A model generated the notes under the pieces. The model was not told the DNA's origin. It did not search any database and saw only the letters and a program-made list of their open reading frames with translations. A stretch of 64,000 nucleotides of DNA from SZUA-36 sp963801195 (GTDB lineage: Bacteria; Pseudomonadota; Gammaproteobacteria; Xanthomonadales; SZUA-36): NCBI GenBank assembly GCA_963801195.1, contig CAWDDX010000005.1:496001-560000 (forward strand), read 5' to 3'. The number at the start of each line of letters is the position of its first letter. Position 1 is the first letter of the stretch. This document shows positions 27,134 to 36,079 of this stretch, piece after piece. A program made the translations under genes and the position numbers.

Positions 27134-28625
27134 AGCCTGGTCAGGTTGGCGCCAGTACCGCAAATTGCCGGCGGATTGGCGCAGTATCGTCATCTATTCC
27201 GAGAGCGGTCAGGACTGGCATTATTTTGAGCCGCTGATTACCGTTCTCAACGACGAACTGCAAAAGAAAGTTACCTATATCTCTTCTGATCCGGCCGATC
27301 CGGGTCTCAGCCGCCAACACAAATCATACCGGTCAATTTACATTCCGGAAGGGTTCTTCCTGACCCTGCATTTTAATTTTCAGAAAGCTGACGCGGTTGT
27401 AATGACGATGATGGATCTGGATAATTTCCAGCTGAAAAAATCGATCAATCCCGTACATTACATCTATTTGTTCCACTCACTTGGCAGTACCCACATGGTA
27501 GACCACGCCAATTCCTACGATGCTTACGACAGCCTGTTCTGTGTCGGTCCTCACCACGTGGCCGAACTGAGAAAACGCGAAGCGTTGCAGGGCCTGAAGC
27601 CGCGCAACCTGTTTGAATACGGACACCCGCGACTGGAAAACCTGCTGGTGGTGGCGATGTCCTATCAACTCAGCGCGACCCCGGCAAAGACGTCCGGGGC
27701 CACCACGGTCTTGATTGCCCCGACCTGGGGTGACGACTCGATCTTCAACACCTGTGGAGACGAGTTGACCGGCCTGCTGCTGGATGCGGGATATCGCGTG
27801 ATCATTAGGCCGCATTATCAGACCTTGAAAACGACGCCGGAGGTTATCGAAAACCTGCGGAATAAATACGGCGATAACGATCGGTTTGAATACCAGGACC
27901 GCATGGGTGAAAGTGACAGCCTGTTCCGCTCCGATCTCCTGATCTGCGACTGGTCAGCCATGGCCATCGAGTACGCATTGGGCCTGGAAAAACCCGTTGT
28001 GTTCATCGACCTGCCCCGCCGTGTGCGGAACCCGGATTGGCAGGCGCTGGAAATTGAACCCCTGGAAGCCGCTTTCCGCACACTGGCGGGTGATGTCGTC
28101 TCGCCGCAACATTTGGATGAAATCCCGCAAAAGATCGATCAATTGTTGCAGGACCAGGACAGCTTCAGGAAGCGCATGGAAAAACTTCGCTCACAAATGG
28201 TCTTTAATATCGGCAACAGTACCCAGGTGGGGGCAAGGGAAATCGCGCGACTGGCGGATGAAATAGCATCTGAACGCCAGATCCGGAGATTAGGCGTGCC
28301 TGGTATCCACACACCGGACCTGCACACACACGATACCAAGGACCGCCGGCAGTTATTCCGTTGGCTGGGCTGGTTTGCGATGGCCAATGCCGTCATTTTC
28401 GGGCTGATCGGCCTGCGTTATCTTAGTGGCGGCCCGGACGGGTCATCGGCACTGGCCTGGATATACCTGGTGACCATCTACATCAGCCATCACAGCTGGT
28501 TGTCGCTGTTGCCGCTGCTGATCCTGGTCTCACCGCTCATTTTGCTGAAGCCTTCATGGCGCTGGTGCCGGACGGTTGCAGTCATACTGATGGCCGTCGA
28601 TGATTGCCGTGATCCTGCTCGATAG
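27120..28625 (+). CDS. TagF-like CDP-glycerol glycerophosphotransferase family protein
   Basis: Residues about 1-390 are a GT-B fold polyglycerolphosphate transferase-like enzyme: IVIYSESGQDWHYF, LFHSLGSTHM, VLIAPTWGDDS, the acceptor/nucleotide region RPHYQT, and SDLLICDWSAMAIEYALGL followed by KPVVFID. Start ATG 27120 inside the previous gene. The frame then runs on without stop into membrane segments that belong to the next gene's DUF3413 domain, up to 28625. The natural end is probably near 28293, where a TAG exists in another frame just before the GTG at 28296. Likely donor is a CDP-polyol or a CMP-phosphonate made by this cluster (inference). Confidence 0.78.
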   Translation: MELRKAWSGWRQYRKLPADWRSIVIYSESGQDWHYFEPLITVLNDELQKKVTYISSDPADPGLSRQHKSYRSIYIPEGFFLTLHFNFQKADAVVMTMMDLDNFQLKKSINPVHYIYLFHSLGSTHMVDHANSYDAYDSLFCVGPHHVAELRKREALQGLKPRNLFEYGHPRLENLLVVAMSYQLSATPAKTSGATTVLIAPTWGDDSIFNTCGDELTGLLLDAGYRVIIRPHYQTLKTTPEVIENLRNKYGDNDRFEYQDRMGESDSLFRSDLLICDWSAMAIEYALGLEKPVVFIDLPRRVRNPDWQALEIEPLEAAFRTLAGDVVSPQHLDEIPQKIDQLLQDQDSFRKRMEKLRSQMVFNIGNSTQVGAREIARLADEIASERQIRRLGVPGIHTPDLHTHDTKDRRQLFRWLGWFAMANAVIFGLIGLRYLSGGPDGSSALAWIYLVTIYISHHSWLSLLPLLILVSPLILLKPSWRWCRTVAVILMAVDDCRDPAR

Positions 28626-30142
28626 CCTGCTCTGGTCGCAAAGCCGTTTCCACATCAACATCCTGACCCTGAAGATACTTGGCACGCCGAGTTTTATTTT
28701 CGTCGGGGTGATGTTTGTGATTGCGCTTTTCTTCGAATCCCTGCTGGCCGGCAGGATCTGGTCCTGGGTCGTGTCGGCACCGGCACACGGTGGACGGCTG
28801 TTGGCCTCGTTCATCGCGGTCTGCTTCGTGATTGCGCAGGGTATTTATGCGTGGGCCGACGCGAGCTATTACGTACCGGTGACCAGCATGGCCCAACAGT
28901 TGCCGGTGCAGCGTGGCTTTACCGCCAAAGAAGCTCCTGGTGAGGTTCGGACTCGTTGATATCAGTAAAAGCAGGGAGCGCCAGCTGGCAAACCGAATGG
29001 CGGGCGGCCTGGATCAAACCGAAGCCTCGAGGCTGGATTACCCGCTCGCACCATTGCAATGCTCACAACCAGAGTCGTTAAACCTGGTCATCATTCTTGT
29101 TGATGCCATGCGTGGTGATGTGCTCGGCGCCGGTTTGACGCCCAACCTTGACGAATTCGCAGAAAAAAAAGCAAGCAGGTTTTCCAACCACTTCAGCGGC
29201 GGTAACTCGTCTCGCATGGGGGCGTTCAGCCTGTTTTACGGTCTGCCACCTGGCTATTTCGCCAGTTTCGAAGCCATACAAGAACCCCCGGTCCTGATGG
29301 ACCAGTTGATGAAGGCGGATTACCAGTTGGGCCTGTTCAGCAGTTCCAACATGTACCGGCCCGTGACGCTCGACCGGACCGCGTTCGCAACCGTGCCTAA
29401 GCTCCGGATCGAAACGGAACCGGTCGATGCACCTGCCTGGCAACGCGACCGGATTATGACCGATGAGTGGATGGCATGGCTGGATCAGCGTTCCCGAGCC
29501 GGCCGTTTTTTGGCTTCCTGTTTTACGATGCTGTCAATGACAAGACTTATCCGCCGGAATACCAGGGCCGCGTTCCGCTTAACCCGGGTGACCCGATGCC
29601 ACAGGCATTTGCAGATTACAAAACCTCGGTCATGTTTGATGACGGCCTGATCGGCCAGGTGCTCGCCGATCTCGAAACACGCGGACTGGCGGACAATACC
29701 GTGGTTTTGATTTCTGCCGATCACGGTGAAGAGTTCAATGAGAATGGTGATGGTGTCAAGGGTCATGGTTCCGGTTATTCAAGGGCGCAACTTGGTGTGC
29801 CGATGTTGCTGGCCTGGCCGGGTATTGATCACGGTCCGGTCACTCATCGTACATCGCACTACGATGTAGCACCGACGCTGATGTGGCGTTTGTTGGGGTG
29901 CACGCAACGACGGGTCTGATTATTCCAGCGGCCATGACCTGTATGACGGGCCACAATGGGACTGGCTAATTGTGGGCAGTTACTACAACTATGCCGTTCT
30001 GGAACCGGATCAGGTGACGGTCACTTTCCCCAACGGAACGTATGAAGTCCGTGACAACAATTATCGCCTGTTGGATGACCCGAAACTCAACAGCGATATT
30101 CTGGAGGCGGTGATGCGGGAAAATACGCGGTTTCACAAGTGA
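28296..30142 (+). pseudogene. YejM/PbgA-like DUF3413-sulfatase inner membrane protein, interrupted by at least four frameshifts
   Basis: Read across frames, one protein of about 610 residues appears. GTG 28296 follows GGAG by 7 bases. Five membrane helices in the DUF3413 pattern come first (LFRWLGWFAMANAVIF to YAWADASYY), then a sulfatase-fold domain: IILVDAMRGDVL, HFSGGNSSRMGAFSLFYG, ISADHGEEFNENGDG and KGHGSGYS, keeping metal-binding Asp, His and the Ser/Thr position. Frame changes: near 28595 (extra base), 28930 (extra base in an A-rich stretch), 29500 (T-run of six where seven restores the frame) and 29900. The final frame stops at 30142 and its TGA overlaps the next gene's GTG, which supports it as the true end. 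Either read errors or recent decay. Confidence 0.8.
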
Positions 30143-31563
30143 TATCCAGGCCCATCCTTGCGGTCCTGTGTCTGCTGTTTGCCACCGCAGCCAGGTCGGA
30201 TTTGACGGTCGATACGGATTTCCTGCGCCTGAGCTTCAGCGAAAAGGGCGACTTACTGCGCGCCGAGGCGTGCTTTCCGGGATGTTCCGCCCAGGGTTCG
30301 AAAACACGCCTGTTGTCAGCCGCCCGGGGCATGCTGCTGTTCGACGGGGGCGAGACCGGGGATTTGTCGCTTGCACGGGTGTCCGATTCGACCACAACGA
30401 GCCTGACTTTCACTGATCCGTCGGGCGCCGTTAAGTTGCGCTGGCTTATCCCCGCGGAGGGCTGGAAGATTTCGGTTATTTCGTCAGGTACACACAAGGC
30501 TCTCTTGATGAGTGGCGTAGATTTCAGACCACTGCCGTCGAGCGGGTTCGGCGACCTGCTGGAACAGACCCGCTACCTGGTTTTCGATGGTCATTCGGTG
30601 GAAACCATAGGCCTGGACGAAACCGATCCGGCGACACGTGTGAGCGGTGACTGGTTTGGCTTCCGGAACCGGTTCTGGACCGCGTTGCTGCGGCCGGGTA
30701 ATACCGTGTCCATTGAACCGCAAACCGGCGAATCGGTGGTGGATGCTCAGATTGAAATAACGGGTGTGGAACAGGCGTTTGACCTGGAGCTTTATCTCGG
30801 CCCGATCGAACCCAAAACCCTGTCTCAGTCCGCACCCGAACTCGAAAGCCTGATGTATTCCGGTCTGTGGTTCTGGCTGCGCTGGATTTGCCAGGCACTC
30901 TACTACCTGCTCAACGGGATTGCCATGCTGGTGCCCCAGTGGGGTCTGGCGGTGATGATTCTATCGCTGGCGGTTGCCGTGTTGATGCGGCCATTGAGCA
31001 AAATTGCCGACCGCCTGCAGAACCAGGTACACGAGATCGATGGGCGCTTGGCGCCAAAGCTGGCGGCCATCAAGAAGGAATACAAGGGTGAGCAACAGTC
31101 GGAAAAAATTATTGCGATGTACAAAGAGGAAAATGTACACCCCTTGTACAGCCTGAAAAGCCTGGTTGGCGTATTCGTGGTGATTCCCGTTTTCATCGGC
31201 GCATTTGACATGCTGGCGGAAAACATACACCTTTCAGGCGAGTCATTTCTGTGGATAGCCGACCTCTCGCATCAGGATGCATTCATGCGGCTACCATTTG
31301 AGTTGCCGTTTTTTGGTGGCTACCTGAACCTGCTGCCGTTCATCATGACCGGGTTCTCGTTTGTCGCCTCAAAAATGCACAACCACCCGGCCATGGACGC
31401 CTTACAACGACGAAAGCACTCGCGCAACCTGGTGTTGATGGCGCTGGGTTTCCTGGTGTTGTTTTATACCTTTCCGGCAGGTATGGTTTTGTACTGGACC
31501 ACGAACAACCTGATCTCGGTGATTAAAGCGCTGTGGAAAAAGCACGGGCTGGGGGATAATTGA
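30139..31563 (+). CDS. second YidC/Oxa1-like membrane insertase
   Basis: 474 residues from GTG 30139. Residues 1-20 form a signal-like anchor, about 20-225 a beta-rich periplasmic domain with four Cys or fewer, and about 230-470 the 60KD_IMP/Oxa1 core: WLRWICQALYYLLNGIAMLV, PQWGLAVMILSLAVAVLMRP, the positively charged cytoplasmic helical loop (KLAAIKKEYKGEQQSEKI) and final helices with LYWTTNNLISVIKALW. The housekeeping yidC of Gammaproteobacteria sits with rnpA/rpmH, which is not here, so this is an extra copy dedicated to the cluster. Its start overlaps the previous gene's stop, implying coupled expression. Confidence 0.85.
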   Translation: MISRPILAVLCLLFATAARSDLTVDTDFLRLSFSEKGDLLRAEACFPGCSAQGSKTRLLSAARGMLLFDGGETGDLSLARVSDSTTTSLTFTDPSGAVKLRWLIPAEGWKISVISSGTHKALLMSGVDFRPLPSSGFGDLLEQTRYLVFDGHSVETIGLDETDPATRVSGDWFGFRNRFWTALLRPGNTVSIEPQTGESVVDAQIEITGVEQAFDLELYLGPIEPKTLSQSAPELESLMYSGLWFWLRWICQALYYLLNGIAMLVPQWGLAVMILSLAVAVLMRPLSKIADRLQNQVHEIDGRLAPKLAAIKKEYKGEQQSEKIIAMYKEENVHPLYSLKSLVGVFVVIPVFIGAFDMLAENIHLSGESFLWIADLSHQDAFMRLPFELPFFGGYLNLLPFIMTGFSFVASKMHNHPAMDALQRRKHSRNLVLMALGFLVLFYTFPAGMVLYWTTNNLISVIKALWKKHGLGDN

Positions 31564-31588
31564 ACGGTTCATACACGAGGTTGCGGGC

Positions 31589-32338
31589 ATGCTAAACCAG
31601 GCACAAATCGAACAATTTCAGCGTGACGGCTTTTTGCTTGTCAGGGGCATGTACAGTCCTGAAGAAATGAAAGAGATCAGCCGCTGGACGGACGAGGTCG
31701 CCACCTCACCCGAGGTTCCGGGTCATTACATGATGTACTTTGAACCCAGCAAGAAGGACGGTTCGAGGATCATCTCGAGGATCGAGGATTTTGTTTCGTT
31801 TCACGAGGGGTTTGCACGGCTGATCACACGCCGCAGGATGCAACAGGCCGTCAGCGAGTTGTTGGGCGAACCGGCGGTGCTGTTCAAGGACAAGATCAAT
31901 TTCAAATTGCCTGGCGGGGATGGGTTCAAGGAGCACCAGGATGTACAGGCCGGATGGGACGACTATGCCAAACTGCACATCACCGCGATGATCGCGATCG
32001 ACGAAACCAACGCCGAGAACGGCAGTGTCGAAATGATCCCCGGTATGCACAAGTGCGGTTTGCTGGGAAAAATGTGGGCGCCGCTGAACGATGAGGATAC
32101 GGCCCATGCATCCTATCAACCGGTTCATTGTCAACCGGGTGACGCGGTGTTTTTCGATTCATATGCGCCGCACCGTTCCCAGCCGAACAAAACCGACAAG
32201 TCGCGTCGCGTCCTCTACATCACCTTCAACGCCGCGAGCGATGGTGACCACAGGGCAGAATATTATGCGGATAAACGCAAAAATTACCCGCCGGATATCG
32301 AAAGGGATCCGGATCGAAATTACGCATTCAAGGTATGA
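31589..32338 (+). CDS. PhyH-type Fe(II)/2-oxoglutarate dioxygenase, possibly AEP hydroxylase
   Basis: A 249-residue cytoplasmic enzyme. The iron triad is visible: His116 and Asp118 in EHQDVQAGW and His195 in YAPHRSQPN; Arg206/207 in KSRRVLY would bind 2-oxoglutarate. NINFKLPGG-type surroundings (INFKLPGGDGF) resemble the 2-aminoethylphosphonate dioxygenase PhnY group as I recall it. In this cluster hydroxylation of AEP at C1 is the obvious hypothesis; other phytanoyl-CoA dioxygenase-family substrates remain possible. It starts 25 bases after the YidC-like gene and 2 bases precede the next start. Confidence 0.8.
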   Translation: MLNQAQIEQFQRDGFLLVRGMYSPEEMKEISRWTDEVATSPEVPGHYMMYFEPSKKDGSRIISRIEDFVSFHEGFARLITRRRMQQAVSELLGEPAVLFKDKINFKLPGGDGFKEHQDVQAGWDDYAKLHITAMIAIDETNAENGSVEMIPGMHKCGLLGKMWAPLNDEDTAHASYQPVHCQPGDAVFFDSYAPHRSQPNKTDKSRRVLYITFNAASDGDHRAEYYADKRKNYPPDIERDPDRNYAFKV

Positions 32339-32340
32339 CC

Positions 32341-32733
32341 ATGGATATTATTGAAGTACCGGTATCACCGGGTGAAGTGCTCGACAAAATTACCATCCTG
32401 GAGATCAAGTCCGAACGCATGAGCGATGCCGCCAAACTCGCCAACGTCAGACGCGAACTCGAACTGTTGCAGGCGTCCTGGCGAAATGCCGTCAATGAAG
32501 ACGATACCGTGCGCCGCATACACGACGATCTCAAGACCATCAACGAAGAGCTTTGGGAGATCGAGGACGATATTCGCGACAAGGAACGCGCGCGCGAGTT
32601 CGACCAGGTCTTCATCGACCTGGCCCGCAGTGTTTACGTCACCAACGACAAGCGCGCCAATGCCAAGAAAGAGTTGAACCTGTACCTCGGTTCGGAAATC
32701 GTCGAAGAGAAGTCGTACCAGGACTATTCATAA
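32341..32733 (+). CDS. DUF6165-like small coiled-coil protein
   Basis: 130 residues, highly charged and mostly helical, beginning MDIIEVPVSPGEVLDKITIL then EIKSERMSDAAKLANVR. I associate this pattern with the DUF6165 family, often found beside LPS and capsule genes; function unknown. It follows the dioxygenase by 2 bases, so it is likely the last gene of the phosphonate transcript. Its 3' end overlaps the convergent glycosyltransferase by 10 bases (32724-32733). Confidence 0.72.
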   Translation: MDIIEVPVSPGEVLDKITILEIKSERMSDAAKLANVRRELELLQASWRNAVNEDDTVRRIHDDLKTINEELWEIEDDIRDKERAREFDQVFIDLARSVYVTNDKRANAKKELNLYLGSEIVEEKSYQDYS

Positions 32734-33761
32734 GTTCGCATGAATTGATCCAGTTTTTTGATCACCTCCGCCGGTTTGATCAGGTCCATGACGCCGGCAA
32801 ACTCTATGCGCTGTCCCCAGCGGAGCTCAGACGGTTCCTTGTGCCTGAATTTGCGCGCTGCTTGCGTATATTTGTCTACACACAGTTCGAGACTATTGTA
32901 GGGTCCGGAGCGCTTGCTCGGGGTCGCCGCGTAAAGCCCGATGACCGGTGTGCCGACGCACGAGGCCAGGTGGGCCGGACCGGAATCCGGTGAAATCACC
33001 ACCGCGGCCTGTTGCAACAGGGCGACGGATTGGGTAATCGTATCCTTGCCGATGAGGTTGAGCGCCCCGTTTTGCATGGCGGCTTCGATGGCCTCGCCGG
33101 TCGTCTTTTCCAGCGGCGAAGGCCCGCCGGTCAGCACGACGCGCATCGACAGTTCGGAGACCGCGTAATCGGCCACTTCGGCATAATATTCGGCCCGCCA
33201 GTTCCGCAAGATATGGCTCGAGCAGGGGCTGATCATCAGGATCGGTGCGCCATCACCAAGTATTGCCTTGGCCCAGGCCGTATCCTCTGCAGACACCGGC
33301 AGGTTCCACTGCGGCGGTTCGGCGGGCAGACCCAGCACACGGGCGAATTCCAGGAATGCATCGACCTGGTGTTGTTGGGGCTTGCTGGCGACGGATTCGT
33401 TGATAAACCACTGATGACGGTCGCGCCAGCGCGGTCTGTCCCAGCCGATCCGGCGGGGTGATTTGACCAACGTGCTGAGCAGGTTTGCGCGTGCGGCGAC
33501 CTGCATATGTAGCAGCACGTCGAACGCCCGGCCTCTCAGTGATTTCCTGAGTTCGAGGATCGCGCCGAGTCCGCCCTTTTTGTCAAACACGATGAATTCG
33601 ACGCCGGCCAGGCCGTTGAGCAGACGTGCTTCGAGTGTTCCGATAATCCAGGTGATTTTGGCCCCAGGCAGGTGTTTTTGAATGGCGTTTATGACCGGTA
33701 CGACATGGGTGGCATCCCCGATCGCCGACAAGCGCATAATGCATATGGATAAATCAGACAT
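32724..33761 (-). CDS. glycosyltransferase family 9 (heptosyltransferase-like)
   Basis: 345 residues, GT-B fold. Start SICIMRLSAIGDATHVVPVI matches the RFSAIGDV-type N-terminus of ADP-heptose:LPS heptosyltransferases; ISPCSSHILRNWRAEYYAEV, the donor loop TGGPSPLE and PDSGPAHLASCVGTPVIGLY followed by TPSKRSGPY are all present. It probably adds heptose to inner-core LPS at the inner face of the inner membrane, with KdkA encoded divergently. Whether it is WaaC-, WaaF- or another type is not decided here. Confidence 0.88.
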   Translation of the reverse strand: MSDLSICIMRLSAIGDATHVVPVINAIQKHLPGAKITWIIGTLEARLLNGLAGVEFIVFDKKGGLGAILELRKSLRGRAFDVLLHMQVAARANLLSTLVKSPRRIGWDRPRWRDRHQWFINESVASKPQQHQVDAFLEFARVLGLPAEPPQWNLPVSAEDTAWAKAILGDGAPILMISPCSSHILRNWRAEYYAEVADYAVSELSMRVVLTGGPSPLEKTTGEAIEAAMQNGALNLIGKDTITQSVALLQQAAVVISPDSGPAHLASCVGTPVIGLYAATPSKRSGPYNSLELCVDKYTQAARKFRHKEPSELRWGQRIEFAGVMDLIKPAEVIKKLDQFMRTYE

Positions 33762-33852
33762 CCATGACCCCTGAAAGACAGAAGAAACGCCACCTAGTGT
33801 ACTGTATCGGCCGCACGCGACGGTAACAGCTTGTGGCCCGGTGCTTTAGAAT

Positions 33853-34572
33853 ATGCTGCATATGAAGCATGAAACTTACCAGGAACGATCATGGGCCGTC
33901 GCCTACGACGCCAGCCTTATGCAAGCGCCGTGTGTGGAATACTTCAGTGTTGATTATTGGCGCTCCCTGCAGGCATTGACCGGACAAGCTGTCGGTCGTG
34001 GCAGTGCCTGGTTTATCCAGGCGCCTTATGGGCCGGTCGTGCTTCGCCGCTACCTGCGGGGTGGTTGGGCCGCTGTCGTCAGCCGGGAACACTATTTTTA
34101 TACGGGTGCATCGACGTCCAGACCTTTCAGGGAATACCACCTGCTTGCCGCAATGCATGCAATGGGATTGCCGGTACCGAGGCCCGTCGCTGCCTTATGC
34201 CGGCACCGGGGGTTTCTGTCAACCGGTGCGATCATGACATTGCGTCTTGTAGATGCAGAACCGCTTGCCGACCTGCTGGTCGGTGGCCAATGTGATGCGG
34301 ATGCCTGGGCCGGGATCGGCGCGTGTATACGCCGCTTCCACGAAGCGGGCGTCTGGCACGCGGATCTGAACGCCCGCAATATTCTGCTGGACGGCGATTC
34401 AAAGGTGTTCCTGATAGACTTTGACCGCGCGAGGTTCGACCCCGTGGAAGGGGTCGATGGAATGGGTAATTTGAAACGTTTGAAGCGTTCACTGGTAAAG
34501 CTCTGGCCTGCAGGCGACAGTTCCGCAATGCAGGTGGCGTGGGAAAATCTCATGGCCGGGTATGATGAATAA
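33853..34572 (+). CDS. kdkA: 3-deoxy-D-manno-octulosonic acid kinase
   Basis: A 239-residue eukaryotic-like kinase fold enzyme that phosphorylates Kdo of the LPS inner core. GVWHADLNARNILLDG is the catalytic loop (HxDLNxxN) and FLIDFDRARFD the metal-binding DFD. VVLRRYLRGGWAAVVSREHY and REYHLLAAMHAMGLPVPRP are typical of KdkA. The start at 33853 is likely; 33862 is an alternative. It is divergent from the heptosyltransferase-like gene, with 91 bases between. Confidence 0.88.
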   Translation: MLHMKHETYQERSWAVAYDASLMQAPCVEYFSVDYWRSLQALTGQAVGRGSAWFIQAPYGPVVLRRYLRGGWAAVVSREHYFYTGASTSRPFREYHLLAAMHAMGLPVPRPVAALCRHRGFLSTGAIMTLRLVDAEPLADLLVGGQCDADAWAGIGACIRRFHEAGVWHADLNARNILLDGDSKVFLIDFDRARFDPVEGVDGMGNLKRLKRSLVKLWPAGDSSAMQVAWENLMAGYDE

Positions 34573-35104
34573 CACCGCACTCAGACTGATAAAAACGCAA
34601 CGGCTGAACCTGATCGCAGCTACGTCTGAACTGATAAGAAAAGATATAGAGGGCCGTGATTTTCTGAGCGAAGCCCTGGACGTGCAGGTCCCGGAATCCT
34701 GGCCGCCCGACTTGTACGGCTCCACGGCCATGCAGTTTACATTGGAGCAACTGGATGACATCTCCGAACGCGGTTGGTCGTTCTGGTACTTGCTGACGAA
34801 TGAACAACCCTGTGAACTGATCGGAATTTGCGGTTTCAAGGGGCGGCCGGATGAGTCCGGGTCGGTTGAAATCGGATACTCCATCCTCGCCGATTACCAG
34901 CGTCAGGGCTATGCCACTGAGGCGGTCGCGCGCCTGGTCAGTTGGGCGTTTTCCCACCACAATGTCTCCGAAGTCTGTGCAGAGACCTTTCCGCACCTTA
35001 TCCAGTCTATTCAGGTTCTCAAAAAAAATGGCTTCGAGTATACAGGGGCGGGATCGGAAACCGGTGTTATACGCTACGCGATAAGACGCAGCCAACTGAA
35101 TTGA
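34562..35104 (+). CDS. GNAT-family N-acetyltransferase
   Basis: 180 residues, RimJ/RimL-like. LRLIKTQRLNLIAATSELI is the usual N-terminal strand, and IGYSILADYQRQGYATEAVA contains the acetyl-CoA pyrophosphate loop QRQGYA, followed by a C-terminal VLKKNGFEYTG. Its start overlaps the kdkA stop. The substrate is unknown. Confidence 0.82.
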   Translation: MMNNTALRLIKTQRLNLIAATSELIRKDIEGRDFLSEALDVQVPESWPPDLYGSTAMQFTLEQLDDISERGWSFWYLLTNEQPCELIGICGFKGRPDESGSVEIGYSILADYQRQGYATEAVARLVSWAFSHHNVSEVCAETFPHLIQSIQVLKKNGFEYTGAGSETGVIRYAIRRSQLN

Positions 35105-35125
35105 ACGCGGCCCGTAGCATCGGGG

Positions 35126-36070
35126 TTATTGAGAATCTTTGCCATGTGCCGTCTTCAATGCAGTACCCTGGCTTTTGGTGCACAACCTGTCGAGCCGTAA
35201 TTCAGAGGTATCAAGTAGCTGCAGGTTGCGGTAGCGGTATTTCAGGGCTTTCTCGTTGTGCACAACATACAATTCGGGATTTGCGCGGTAGGCACCGCAA
35301 TAAGTGAGCAAACGGTCTCTCATGTGGGAATAAAGCAATGCATCATAATGATTGATGTTGAGCGCCTCATCCCAGTAATCATTGACGTGGTCTGCAAAGT
35401 CAAAGGGCCGTTGCATGATCCAGTGGTCATTGTCCCATTCGAGTATGGCCGGCTTGCCGGGGATGACGTCATCTTCAAAAAGGCTGCGGTAAAAGCGATA
35501 ACCTTCGTAGTTTGCGACCAGATCCGCATTTGAATATGAGCCGGTGGTCATTTGGCCGAAAATGGCGCGCTCGGTATACGCGGAATGCTCCGCAGCCTGG
35601 CGCTCATCACCCATCTTAAGCCAGCGGTGGTAAAATTTTCGCCCCTGCGAAAGGAAGTGCCCCAACTTGTCCGTCCCCACCAACACGCCATTGATCTTAA
35701 TGGTCGGGCCGACACCAAAAAGTCCGGCTACGCGCGTGGCATACAGCGGTTGTCCGGTGTAGATTGAATCGTGGGGCGGAGTGGCGAGGCGTTCTATTTC
35801 GCTGGAGTCCATGGCAAACCGCTCAAGCTTGTCCACCCAGTGTTTGCCGCCGATTTTGTAGTAAATACCATCGACGATCTCCCTCTTGTCATGGGTGCCG
35901 TAGTTGTCGATCAGGACGCTTCCGATTGCCAGCGTGACTTCGTGGTTCATCAACGCCATGGAGTCCTCGATGGATTGCTGGCGGTTGTTGAACTGATCGG
36001 TTTCGTACGCCCCGACGAATGCCGGGGTGGAGATTGTCAGAAGCAGAAAAAGTAGGAGCCGGATGCTCAT
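35126..36070 (-). CDS. exported protein of unknown function
   Basis: 314 residues with a signal peptide (LLLFLLLTISTPAFVGAYE). The mature part is soluble, with conserved-looking stretches GVLVGTDKLGHFLSQGRKFY, GSYSNADLVANYEGYRFYRS and CGAYRANPELY. The DKLGHF segment recalls membrane or envelope proteins with a His/Asp motif, but I do not recognise the family. It lies 9 bases after the outer-membrane barrel gene at 36080, so the pair forms one operon and may act together in the envelope. Confidence 0.7.
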   Translation of the reverse strand: MSIRLLLFLLLTISTPAFVGAYETDQFNNRQQSIEDSMALMNHEVTLAIGSVLIDNYGTHDKREIVDGIYYKIGGKHWVDKLERFAMDSSEIERLATPPHDSIYTGQPLYATRVAGLFGVGPTIKINGVLVGTDKLGHFLSQGRKFYHRWLKMGDERQAAEHSAYTERAIFGQMTTGSYSNADLVANYEGYRFYRSLFEDDVIPGKPAILEWDNDHWIMQRPFDFADHVNDYWDEALNINHYDALLYSHMRDRLLTYCGAYRANPELYVVHNEKALKYRYRNLQLLDTSELRLDRLCTKSQGTALKTAHGKDSQ

Positions 36071-36079
36071 ACTGCCGTT

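Noticed and set aside
27120..28625. Natural TagF-DUF3413 fusion protein
   Set aside because: A GTG with GGAG at 28296 and a TAG in the neighbouring frame just before it suggest two genes, and the frame dies at 28625 in the middle of the membrane domain. Not excluded, but less likely.
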